A stretch of 57,563 nt of DNA, from the IMG/VR virus record IMGVR_UViG_3300027736_000054, positions 1-57,563 of that record, one strand, 5' to 3'. Both the position numbers and the translations under genes were made by a program. Shown in pieces: positions 22,047 through 30,272 of the stretch. The number at the start of each line of letters is the position of its first letter. The stretch's first letter is position 1. The notes beneath the pieces were generated by a model, which worked only from the letters and a program-made list of their open reading frames with translations, was not told the origin of the DNA and searched no databases. The stretch comes from a virus.

Positions 22047-24770
22047 TTAACCTCTTCTGTGTAGAAGCCCCATTAGACCAATCGGTCCACCTGAAGCGAT
22101 TTTAACCGTGCCATCATCTTTTTGTGTAAGATTTTCTTGGCGGCCTCTTGCCACATCACCAAAATAACCTACATTAAATGGTTGCCCTAAATCAAACGTA
22201 CCTGTTGATTCAACAACCGGTATTGGAGCTGGGGCTTGTTGCTGCATAACCCCCTGAGTAATTCCTTGCGAAGACGTTTCCAATTCAGGCATTTGCGAAG
22301 ACGTTTCCAATTCAGGCATTAAAGCGGCAATACCCGCCGTAAGTTGTTCTTTTGTTTTTGTGGCCGCTCTTACTTTAGCATCAGCCTTGGCTTTGGCATC
22401 AGCCTTGGCTCTGGCTTCATTATCAGCGTTGGCTTTGGCGGCGGCGGCCTTGGCGGCGGCTTTAGTGATTGCTATTTGAGAGCCGGTAGCCCCCCATATA
22501 TTGCCAGTAGTACCTTTAAAAGCCTGAGTTGTTGCCTTCTTTTCGCCAACATAATTGCCATATAAGTCAAATGCATTCCCGCTTGGGTCTGTCCAAACGT
22601 TGTTCTTAAATGACCAACCAGCCATGTTTCCAGTATCGCCAGATTTGCTTAAATTTTCCCATGGCTGAACTTCATACTCTTGTTCTTTGCCGGTAATAAT
22701 GTTTCCGTTGATATCTAAAACATTTCCTTCTGGGCTTACCCAGTTTCCTTCTGGAGTAAGACTCCAACCAGCCGCAGAAGTTTCATCAACCATGCCAAAT
22801 GCGTTAGCAATATTAGCTGTTTTTGTTGGGTCGTAATCTGCTCCAGCCACTATATTTTTTAGCGCCAGCACATCTTTTGCATCTACTTTGCCATCACCGG
22901 TAGCGTCATAATTAAGATTTTGTGATAGCTCGCCTTTGGCAATTTTTTCTACTGTTGCAATATCTTCCGGCTTAACCGCCCTTGATTCATATCCTGCATA
23001 AGTAGTTTTTCCGTCTGGAGTGGTAACGATTCCAGCAAGAACATTGTCTGATACTGGGTTATCAATGCCTACAAATTGTTGCTTCCCGTCTAAGGTTAAA
23101 AACTGCTTACTTTGTGAGTCAATAACTGAACCGTTACTTAAATAAATTAATCCGGGTTTACCCTCTGGGTTATCTACTGGGGTAACATCACCCTTCAATA
23201 TAGCGTCATTCAATATATCTCTTGATACCGATGTAGCAATTTGTGTACTATATTTTGTTTGCAAATCTTCAAATTTTGTAGCGGCGGCATTTGCGGCATC
23301 TGCTGTTTTTTGTATATCTTGTGAAGACTGGTAAAGTTGCCATGCGGGAGAACCTTCTTTATTGGAGGCCGATGGTGCGCCAGTGTTGTAATCAGTTAAA
23401 AGGGCAACCTTTCCATTTAATTCTGTTGCTTTAGCTGTCAATTCTTCATTTTGTTTTGTATATGAATCAAATATGGGCTTATTTGCTGGCAACTGTGTAT
23501 ATTTATCAAAACCTTGTGCATAAGTGTTTGCAAGACGGGCTTGTCCCGATGCTTGGGTAGCAGCCGCATTTCTTGTGTCTATATCTAAAGCAGTATTGTT
23601 ATATATTGCCATTTGCTTATCGTATTCTGCCTTGGCATCGTTATAAGCATTAGTAAATTCATTTTGTTTATTTAAAATAGGCTGCATATTTTTATTCCAA
23701 CCATCCATAAATGTGGTTCTTTGTGCATTAAAAGCATCTATTTCTTTTTGGGTTGCAGTTTGTTGATTCTGCCAATCCTTAAGGTCGGCATCATAAGCTT
23801 CTTGTTTTGGTTTTAAAGCAGAAAAATAATCAGCATATTCTTTGTATGCGCTTTTAGCTTCTGTCGCCAAAGCAGACCCTGCTGTATTGACAACCGCATC
23901 GGCAATAAAATTAGTAATAATTTGCGTTGGGTCTTTGCCTGTAATGGCGCCAGCCAATCCAGTAGATATGGTTTTATTAATTAAATTCATTGTCTTATCA
24001 GACAAACCCCAATCTTTTTGCAACCCTAACTCATTGGTTAAACTAACAGTACCCGCAGAAAGAGAGCCAGATAACGCCCCAGCGGTCATTGCAGCGCCTA
24101 CATCTTTACCAGTTAAGCCCGCCGTAACGCCCATAATGACGGAGTTATTTAAAGCAGAAGATGCCATATTGCCTATTGTTTGGGTGGTGCTTTCACCAAC
24201 AGATAAACCAATTTGTTTTGTAATATCAGTAAAAGTCTGAGGAGCTTGATAGTTTTCTCCAAACTCACTTACAGCATCTGGTCCCAAACCAAGGTCCACA
24301 TTTTGCGCAACATAGCTAACGGCATAAGAAACTGCGGCACTTTTAACCATATCGCTAATATCACCGCCACGAGCAGCAGTAATGGCCGCCGAAGTAACAA
24401 AAGGAGGTATGCCAATTGCCGCACCAGCGTACATTGCAATAAACGGCAACGGGTCTTTTATAATTGCTTTAACAGTGGAACTTACTTTAGAAAGCGTTTT
24501 TTCTATAGCAGTACCAACACCCTGTAATGTTTTGACAACCGCATTTGAAACGGATGATACGGCAGATACAACTTTACTAACAATATTTTGCGGGCTAAAA
24601 CTTTTCAAACTTAATCTATATTCAGGCAATCCAGTATGCGGATTAGTTGTTCCAGAACCGCCCAATGCTTTTAATATTTCAGCCTCATAAGGGTTGATGT
24701 GAGCAAGCATAGTGTCGCCATCACGACCCTTTTTAACAAGCTCTTGAGCTAAAGATTTTAAGCCTGACAT
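22047..24770 (-). CDS. Internal virion protein candidate with dockerin-like EF-hand repeat
   Basis: The 907-residue product begins at the ATG at 24770, three bases from the previous stop. The N-terminus has GDTMLAHINPYEAEILKALG, followed by hydrophobic, coiled-coil and alanine-rich parts. Near residue 615, YDATGDGKVDAKDVLAL is a dockerin-type calcium-binding loop. Two WSxxxxGNWVSPEGN-like repeats follow it. A 27-bp tandem repeat (22266-22319) duplicates a nine-residue segment near the end. Probably part of the ejection apparatus; calcium binding is inferred. Confidence 0.6.
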   Translation of the reverse strand: MSGLKSLAQELVKKGRDGDTMLAHINPYEAEILKALGGSGTTNPHTGLPEYRLSLKSFSPQNIVSKVVSAVSSVSNAVVKTLQGVGTAIEKTLSKVSSTVKAIIKDPLPFIAMYAGAAIGIPPFVTSAAITAARGGDISDMVKSAAVSYAVSYVAQNVDLGLGPDAVSEFGENYQAPQTFTDITKQIGLSVGESTTQTIGNMASSALNNSVIMGVTAGLTGKDVGAAMTAGALSGSLSAGTVSLTNELGLQKDWGLSDKTMNLINKTISTGLAGAITGKDPTQIITNFIADAVVNTAGSALATEAKSAYKEYADYFSALKPKQEAYDADLKDWQNQQTATQKEIDAFNAQRTTFMDGWNKNMQPILNKQNEFTNAYNDAKAEYDKQMAIYNNTALDIDTRNAAATQASGQARLANTYAQGFDKYTQLPANKPIFDSYTKQNEELTAKATELNGKVALLTDYNTGAPSASNKEGSPAWQLYQSSQDIQKTADAANAAATKFEDLQTKYSTQIATSVSRDILNDAILKGDVTPVDNPEGKPGLIYLSNGSVIDSQSKQFLTLDGKQQFVGIDNPVSDNVLAGIVTTPDGKTTYAGYESRAVKPEDIATVEKIAKGELSQNLNYDATGDGKVDAKDVLALKNIVAGADYDPTKTANIANAFGMVDETSAAGWSLTPEGNWVSPEGNVLDINGNIITGKEQEYEVQPWENLSKSGDTGNMAGWSFKNNVWTDPSGNAFDLYGNYVGEKKATTQAFKGTTGNIWGATGSQIAITKAAAKAAAAKANADNEARAKADAKAKADAKVRAATKTKEQLTAGIAALMPELETSSQMPELETSSQGITQGVMQQQAPAPIPVVESTGTFDLGQPFNVGYFGDVARGRQENLTQKDDGTVKIASGGPIGLMGLLHRRG

Positions 24771-24771
24771 A

Positions 24772-25239
24772 TTAGGGTCTTTGCTTTCCAAGGACGATTA
24801 TTATTCTGTCTCCCTCGCCAGCAATCTCTTTATCTTCATTTTGGTATTTATCAAACGCTTGTTTAAAAGCCATTGCAACATTGGATTCAACTTGATAGAT
24901 AAGAACATCAGCGCCTACCTTGTATGAGGCCTCAAAACACATGGTTAAATTGTTTGGCAAGTTGTTTAACGTATCGCCGTTAAACATACGAACCACACAA
25001 ACTCTTTCTGGAAGAGGGTGCAATACAAACAAAGTATTATTCTCTTGCATCCTGATTAAAGACTTGTCTTGAATCTCCGCTACATAAGACGCATGAAGTA
25101 TTCTTTCTGCCGAAACACCTTCGGTTTTGTTTTCTTTTTTAATGGTTTCAAGCACAGCCCTGTTTTGATTGGCGGCAACAATAAGAATATCTGCTGGTTG
25201 CAGTTTCTTTTTCTTGCTATCAACTAATGTTACGTTCAT
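24772..25239 (-). CDS. Hypothetical virion-region protein
   Basis: The 155-residue product has an alternating beta/alpha pattern (ADILIVAANQNRAVLET, NTLFVLHPLPERVCVV, ADVLIYQVESNVAMAF). This suggests a compact three-layer fold, possibly acyltransferase-like, but no catalytic residues can be named. It overlaps the C1q-like protein gene by four bases. The location between tail and ejection genes suggests a virion or assembly role. Confidence 0.5.
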   Translation of the reverse strand: MNVTLVDSKKKKLQPADILIVAANQNRAVLETIKKENKTEGVSAERILHASYVAEIQDKSLIRMQENNTLFVLHPLPERVCVVRMFNGDTLNNLPNNLTMCFEASYKVGADVLIYQVESNVAMAFKQAFDKYQNEDKEIAGEGDRIIIVLGKQRP

Positions 25240-25889
25240 GGTAGTGCTGATACAAAGGACATTGTGGCTACAACAGATTGTGTTGCAGGTTTAGTAGGCG
25301 CAGCAGAGGCGGCGTAATACTGGATGGTTACATTGGCACTAGTAGTTGACCAATATATTTCTATGTATTGCCCTGCCGTCATACTTAAAAAATAATTCCA
25401 ACCAATAATATTGTGAAACGGGTCACCAACACCTTTTCTAGCAGGCATACCCACTTTACCTGCGGAGCCAGCAATATCCACGCCGTTTTGTTTAAGCCAA
25501 ATAAAAGTATCTTGCGATGCGTTATCATTGTTTTCTAACTGCACACTAAACTGAAGGTTGTAGATGCCTGCATTTACCACCGTAATCTTGGAAGAACTAA
25601 TAGACACATCGTTTGAAAAGTCAGTGGTGTTGAGCGTCATCAGCGTTGCTGTATTGGCTGTAGTAGATTGGTCTACCCCGCTTGAAAACGCCCCGTAAGG
25701 AAACCGTATAGTTGAAATGCCAGAATTTGTATTAAGCTGCCCAAGCATTCCTTGAAGGCGGTTAAAGTACAAACGTAATACGCTGTTAAGTTGGTCTTGA
25801 TAAGTTTGTGAATACGCTTCAGTTGCCAACGGTAAAGCGGGGGCGGAAATTTTTACAAGTTCATTAGACGATGTAACAATTAATGTCAT
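25236..25889 (-). CDS. C1q/TNF-like jelly-roll virion protein
   Basis: The 217-residue protein starts with a short helical region and then shows an all-beta domain (AGIYNLQFSVQLENNDNASQ, FIWLKQNGVDI, GQYIEIYWSTTSANVTIQYY). The pattern resembles C1q/TNF-type jelly rolls found in trimeric phage adhesins and tail parts. It probably forms a trimer on the tail or fibre. It overlaps both neighbouring genes by four bases, in a row of tail genes. Confidence 0.6.
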   Translation of the reverse strand: MTLIVTSSNELVKISAPALPLATEAYSQTYQDQLNSVLRLYFNRLQGMLGQLNTNSGISTIRFPYGAFSSGVDQSTTANTATLMTLNTTDFSNDVSISSSKITVVNAGIYNLQFSVQLENNDNASQDTFIWLKQNGVDIAGSAGKVGMPARKGVGDPFHNIIGWNYFLSMTAGQYIEIYWSTTSANVTIQYYAASAAPTKPATQSVVATMSFVSALP

Positions 25890-28234
25890 CTTTTGCCGTC
25901 CTGCCTAATGTCAATACGAGGAGAGCCAAGCTGCCACGTTACACCTAGAGCAGTAGACCTAACTTCCATAGCCATTTGCCTACCTCTAACCCTTGTATAT
26001 ATTTGACCAGTAAAAGCTTCAATTGGAAGCTCTGCCGTTCTTGTTACCGTAGCATTGTTAGACCCGCCCAAAGATTGCGGGCTATTGTATCCAGAGCCTG
26101 AGTTTTGCATGGGCTTAAGATACATAATTAACTGAGGACTAACGGCGGTTGAGCCACGGAAGGTAACGTCAGGCAGTACACGCCAGACAAACCCAAACTT
26201 ATCCCCGTCATCCAAGTCAAATTCGGCAGAAGTTATATATGCTTCAATAGCCATAGCTGTGCCGGTAGTTTCGTCATCTACGCCAAACTCATGGTTAACA
26301 ATATTGTTACTATATGTAGCGGCCAAAGGATAGTTATTTAATCCGCTATCTAACCAAGCCGTTCTACCCATTGAACCATAGTACCAAATGCCAAGTCCAT
26401 TTTTTCCATTGTTTTCTGCGTAGTTATAAACAACATAACTATCAACAACCGTGCTAGTTCCAGAACAATAGAACCACCAAACCTCATTAAACCCTTCATT
26501 TGTTGTTCCAAATACTTGGTCTAATTGATTTTTGTTTATGTTGTCAAAAACAAACTGTCTTAAGTCGCATATTAATGTTTGCGTTCTACCGTCATATTTG
26601 TAAAACTTATCTACGCCCATCCAATATGCAACTCCGTTTGCATATGCCGTGGCGTTTTGAGACATGATAGAAAGGTTGTCGCCCATTAATTGGGAACCCC
26701 AAACTCCATTTGTTGCCCCCAAATATTGAAGCGAGTACAACGAAGAGTCAGTCCAAACCAATATCTCTTGACGAGATTGCATAGCACAAACAATTTCTGA
26801 ACCGTGTGACAACCTTAAACTTCCAGCTTGATTTGTTCCTGACGGAGACCAATTTATTAAAGATTCTTGGTCACACCACCTAATAAGCATTGGGTCTTGT
26901 ACTGTTGAGCCAATCTCATTGCATCCAAAAGCAAAAAGAAACCGGCTTGCATCAGATATGATTAAAGTATTTTGAACAACTGGCGCACTTGTTGAGCCTC
27001 CCAAACTTGTAATATCTATTCCTCTTGGTGATAAATAATGCGTTCCAGAACCGGCAGCAGTGGTATTAATTGCAGTTCCATTATAAATAGCGGATACATT
27101 ACAAGTGGAAGCTGAAGCGTTAACAACATAATAAATTGTTCCAACAAATAATCCTGTGGGCAAAGAACCAGTGGTTGTAAACTGAATTGCTTCGCCATTG
27201 GTAAAGTTTACCGAGGCAGAAGTAACCACCGCTGGAGAAGCAAATGATATGGTGACGGATGTTTGCTGTATTCCAATAGCGGCATTCCAATAATACATTG
27301 GACCGCCTCTTGGACCAAAAATTAAATCTTGTCCAAAATTGGCCTGACTCCATAACCTCATTGGTAAATTGTTAGAGGTACTACCCGTACCCCAAGTGCC
27401 AGCACCCCACCCACCAGCACCCCATCCAGTAATTGATACAGAAGTCTCTGGACCGGGCTGAATTTGATATGCCGCTCTAACAGTGCCACCCCCTGCTGGG
27501 GCATTAGAAGATGCTTTAGCAGTTACAGTATGTTGACCAGATTGCGTTGAACCAAACGTGCTTATAGCCGCACCACCGGAAGTTAAAGATAAACTAAATG
27601 TATATCCGGATGTTGATACAACATAATACGTTGTGCTTACAACAAAAGGAGATGGTAAAATTCCATTTGTTGATAGCGTAACTTGTACTCCATTAGATAA
27701 TTGAAAATCTGTAGTAAAAACTGCTGGATTAGCAATTGATATAGCTGCGTCAGATTTAGATATTACCAAATACGTTCCCGCTACCGTTCCAGAAATAACT
27801 TGATATTGACCCAACAAAGTAATGCCGCCGTTTGATGTTGAGCCGGTAAAGGTAACAAATTGATTTTCTATATAACCACCCGCCGCATCTGCAACAGTTA
27901 CAGTTATTGAACCGCTAACCATGCTAAATGGGCTACCTAATGTTCTTGTAAAAATTAATGGCGTTACATCGTAATAAGCTCCGCCATTGCCAATGTAAAA
28001 CTTTAAATTGGTGCCGACCCCAAGCAAATTTAAGCCGCCCAAAGTTACCCAGTTCCACAAAGAACGGCAAACCCCTAAAAAAATATTGACGGAAACCCTA
28101 GCCCACCCACCTATTTTTTCAGGTGTGCTTTGACGGAAACGTATTTTGTCGCAGTCATACCAGCCATTCTCGTTGGTATAGCGAGTATTTTCCTTGTTAA
28201 CGCCCGGTATTAATGTCAGTTTCTTGAGTGGCAT
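25886..28234 (-). CDS. Tail nozzle-like structural protein
   Basis: The 782-residue, beta-rich protein begins with LTLIPGVNKENTRYTNENGW and contains a long block with VLVWTDSSLYSLQYLG and GVDKFYKYDGRTQTL, typical of the nozzle/tail tubular B-like proteins of short-tailed phages. The middle holds repeated Ig-like segments, each with a YYVV strand. It is the longest purely structural tail gene and lies directly after lysis genes in the operon. Identification rests on pattern, so related tail hub proteins are possible. Confidence 0.65.
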   Translation of the reverse strand: MPLKKLTLIPGVNKENTRYTNENGWYDCDKIRFRQSTPEKIGGWARVSVNIFLGVCRSLWNWVTLGGLNLLGVGTNLKFYIGNGGAYYDVTPLIFTRTLGSPFSMVSGSITVTVADAAGGYIENQFVTFTGSTSNGGITLLGQYQVISGTVAGTYLVISKSDAAISIANPAVFTTDFQLSNGVQVTLSTNGILPSPFVVSTTYYVVSTSGYTFSLSLTSGGAAISTFGSTQSGQHTVTAKASSNAPAGGGTVRAAYQIQPGPETSVSITGWGAGGWGAGTWGTGSTSNNLPMRLWSQANFGQDLIFGPRGGPMYYWNAAIGIQQTSVTISFASPAVVTSASVNFTNGEAIQFTTTGSLPTGLFVGTIYYVVNASASTCNVSAIYNGTAINTTAAGSGTHYLSPRGIDITSLGGSTSAPVVQNTLIISDASRFLFAFGCNEIGSTVQDPMLIRWCDQESLINWSPSGTNQAGSLRLSHGSEIVCAMQSRQEILVWTDSSLYSLQYLGATNGVWGSQLMGDNLSIMSQNATAYANGVAYWMGVDKFYKYDGRTQTLICDLRQFVFDNINKNQLDQVFGTTNEGFNEVWWFYCSGTSTVVDSYVVYNYAENNGKNGLGIWYYGSMGRTAWLDSGLNNYPLAATYSNNIVNHEFGVDDETTGTAMAIEAYITSAEFDLDDGDKFGFVWRVLPDVTFRGSTAVSPQLIMYLKPMQNSGSGYNSPQSLGGSNNATVTRTAELPIEAFTGQIYTRVRGRQMAMEVRSTALGVTWQLGSPRIDIRQDGKR

Positions 28235-28237
28235 CGT

Positions 28238-28714
28238 TTATCCTAAAAACAAGGCTCTTTCGTCCATGCGGCGATTTTGCAACCCTTTAAGAATTTTACC
28301 CCCTGCCATGCAATACTTCAAGAGTTCTTCTGCTGCGCCGTCCTTATCCCCACGGTTAAGTTTCTGTCGTAATGTGCTGCGCTGTAACGTTCCCAGACCT
28401 ACATTAAAGGAGAAAGAAACAAGTGCGTCAAACTGCCCTTGAGTAAGAGCAACAGGACAATAAGTAGCCACGCCTTTCTCAAACCGAGCAAGGTCACTTT
28501 TAAGTATTGCATTGACTTCTTCCATTGTAAATGTGCGATTGTCTTCCTCTAGCAAGCACAGCCCCATCCTGTCTTCTATCTTGAGCCTGCCCTGCGCAGG
28601 ATAAAGCACATGCCCTACACCCACCGTCCACAATTTGGCTGGACAGCGGTAAGGTTTTTGACGCACACCTTCATGGTGTTGAATCATCTTTATGGCTTTA
28701 CCTGAGACGTTCAT
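28238..28714 (-). CDS. Endolysin, T4-type lysozyme (GH24)
   Basis: The 158-residue muramidase cleaves the glycan backbone of peptidoglycan. E15 (HHEGVRQKPY) and T30 (LWTVGVGH) are in the T4 lysozyme positions, while the usual aspartate between them is C24. A cysteine there is known to be tolerated in T4 lysozyme. LVSFSFNVGLGTLQRSTL is the conserved C-terminal lobe motif. No signal peptide or N-terminal anchor is visible, so export through a holin is expected. The holin gene overlaps it by four bases. Confidence 0.92.
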   Translation of the reverse strand: MNVSGKAIKMIQHHEGVRQKPYRCPAKLWTVGVGHVLYPAQGRLKIEDRMGLCLLEEDNRTFTMEEVNAILKSDLARFEKGVATYCPVALTQGQFDALVSFSFNVGLGTLQRSTLRQKLNRGDKDGAAEELLKYCMAGGKILKGLQNRRMDERALFLG

Positions 28715-29226
28715 TTACCGAATGCCCGACCACCAAAGTGAAATGAAATTATTGCTGCAAACAACGCTTGGGTATCGTTGTCCCACAGTTGGTCTGCCAA
28801 CTCAGTAAAAGGCACGTTGGTCGTAATGCCTTGATAAGCAAGCGCTACATCAATACCCACTAAGAGAAAAAAGAAACCAAAAGTAATAATGGGTCTAACA
28901 CCTGCTCTGAGGTTTTTCATCCATGTAGATGTACCCTCGTTTAAACTCATGTCGTGGGCGTAGAGCGCCTGCATCTCAGCTTTTTGTGCGTCAATAATTG
29001 ACATTTGAGTCTGTGCTTTAGTCTCAATCTCAAGCTGCTCGGTGTGAATATTCTCCACCCGCTCCTGCGCTTCAAAACCTGCTTTACGCAAAGCCAGTTC
29101 ACGCTCGGTTTGCATCTGAGCCAAGGCAAGTTCATGCTTTTTATCTGAGCGGTCTTGGAAGAAGTCAAGCAACTTGGGCAAGCCGCCCATTAAAAAACTA
29201 ATTAGGGTCGATAGTAGTGTCAGCAT
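28711..29226 (-). CDS. Holin-like membrane protein
   Basis: The 171-residue protein has a hydrophobic N-terminus (LTLLSTLISFLMGGLPKLLDFF), a long charged coiled-coil centre, and two hydrophobic segments near the C-terminus (IITFGFFFLLVGIDVALAY and ALFAAIISFHFG). This is the layout of the three-span phage holin family. It overlaps the endolysin gene by four bases, which strongly supports a lysis function. It should form the pore that releases the cytoplasmic lysozyme. Confidence 0.75.
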   Translation of the reverse strand: MLTLLSTLISFLMGGLPKLLDFFQDRSDKKHELALAQMQTERELALRKAGFEAQERVENIHTEQLEIETKAQTQMSIIDAQKAEMQALYAHDMSLNEGTSTWMKNLRAGVRPIITFGFFFLLVGIDVALAYQGITTNVPFTELADQLWDNDTQALFAAIISFHFGGRAFGK

Positions 29227-29555
29227 TATTTTTCCTTAATACGTTGAGCTACGCCAAGTTTTTCTTCCAAAATGGCAATGTGCATACGGTTAACGTGAAT
29301 GTCGTCACGGTTCTTTTGAACTTCTTTCTCCAAGTCTTGGCGTAATTTTTCTCTTGCTAACTCAGCACCCGTGTTGCTTGCTTGCTTATTGTCTGAGGTC
29401 ACCACCAAACTAATCTTGTTATTTAGCACGGTGACTTCGTGAGACAGCGTGGATAAAGAGTTCATAAGGTACACAACGCAGGTAAACAATATTGGCAACA
29501 AAGCAAATGCCGTTTTTTCAATTAATGCGCTTTTAGCTTCCAGTTTCTCGCTCAT
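29226..29555 (-). CDS. Membrane-anchored coiled-coil lysis-cluster protein
   Basis: The 109-residue product has one membrane span (TAFALLPILFTCVVYLM) followed by a long charged helix. It shares one base with the holin gene and overlaps the next upstream gene by 23 bp. The single span with a periplasmic coiled coil resembles inner-membrane spanins, but the partner lipoprotein is not certain. It could also be a structural or antiholin protein. Confidence 0.55.
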   Translation of the reverse strand: MSEKLEAKSALIEKTAFALLPILFTCVVYLMNSLSTLSHEVTVLNNKISLVVTSDNKQASNTGAELAREKLRQDLEKEVQKNRDDIHVNRMHIAILEEKLGVAQRIKEK

Positions 29556-29718
29556 TTTCTCGTTCCTTTTCCACCTTGCGGCGTAACTCTTGGAGTTTTT
29601 TAGTCTCCATTTGAACTTCCTTTTTGGTCTGTTGTATATCTAAATACATCAGCCCCATCAATGGCAACATACCGCAGAAGATGACACAGCAGATGATGAG
29701 TGCGGCTAAAAACCCCAT
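29533..29718 (-). CDS. Small membrane/coiled-coil protein
   Basis: I start at the ATG at 29718, which has GGAAAG eight bases upstream; the ATG at 29748 lies deeper in the preceding gene. The 61-residue product has an N-terminal span (FLAALIICCVIFCGMLPLMG) and a strongly charged helix. It overlaps genes on both sides. With the neighbouring span-plus-coil protein it could make a spanin-like pair, although no clear lipobox is seen. Confidence 0.5.
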   Translation of the reverse strand: MGFLAALIICCVIFCGMLPLMGLMYLDIQQTKKEVQMETKKLQELRRKVEKERENERETGS

Positions 29719-30266
29719 CGAATCTTCCTTTCCTCGACTATCAGCCAAAACATAAACCCCATGACCAGACAGACAAACAATACAACAAATACATAAATGA
29801 TGTCCTCTTGGATTGTGTCAATCATCTTTTGGCGTTTAGCCTGTGCTATGCGTTCCTTTCGGTCTTGTTCTTGTCTTGCCTGCTCCTGTTCATACTGAAT
29901 CGTCTGCCTCATTTTGTTGAAGCGGGTATACAAATCGCCAAGTTCTGGAGGGCTTTGATAAATTAAGAGTTCTCTTAACTCAACCTCCATCTGATACATA
30001 CGCCCCTCGGCGAGTACCCTATCTAGCGCCTGTTGATTAAGGTTTGCATCAGGGCTGTGAACCTTTGCTGATTTACGCTTCTCTGTCTCGACAACTTGTT
30101 TAAGTTGTTCCTGTGCTTTAAAAAAGCCACCAAGACTTTTACCAATGTCCTGTACAACGTCGTGGACTTCATTCCCTGTAGCTTTGAACTCCCGATATAA
30201 GGCACAGCCCTTTTTAATGGCTGACATGGCTGAAGTAGCCATAGCAAGGAGTGTGATTGGGTCCAC
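29706..30266 (-). CDS. Coiled-coil protein with C-terminal membrane span
   Basis: The 186-residue product begins with GTG at 30266. The N-terminus (MDPITLLAMATSAMSAIKKG) is an amphipathic helix. A long glutamine/lysine-rich coil follows, and a span near the end (IIYVFVVLFVCLVMGFMFWL). It resembles small membrane proteins encoded between tail and lysis genes of podovirus-like phages. Function unknown; membrane attachment during lysis or DNA entry are both possible. Confidence 0.55.
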   Translation of the reverse strand: MDPITLLAMATSAMSAIKKGCALYREFKATGNEVHDVVQDIGKSLGGFFKAQEQLKQVVETEKRKSAKVHSPDANLNQQALDRVLAEGRMYQMEVELRELLIYQSPPELGDLYTRFNKMRQTIQYEQEQARQEQDRKERIAQAKRQKMIDTIQEDIIYVFVVLFVCLVMGFMFWLIVEERKIRWGF

Positions 30267-30272
30267 ATTTAA

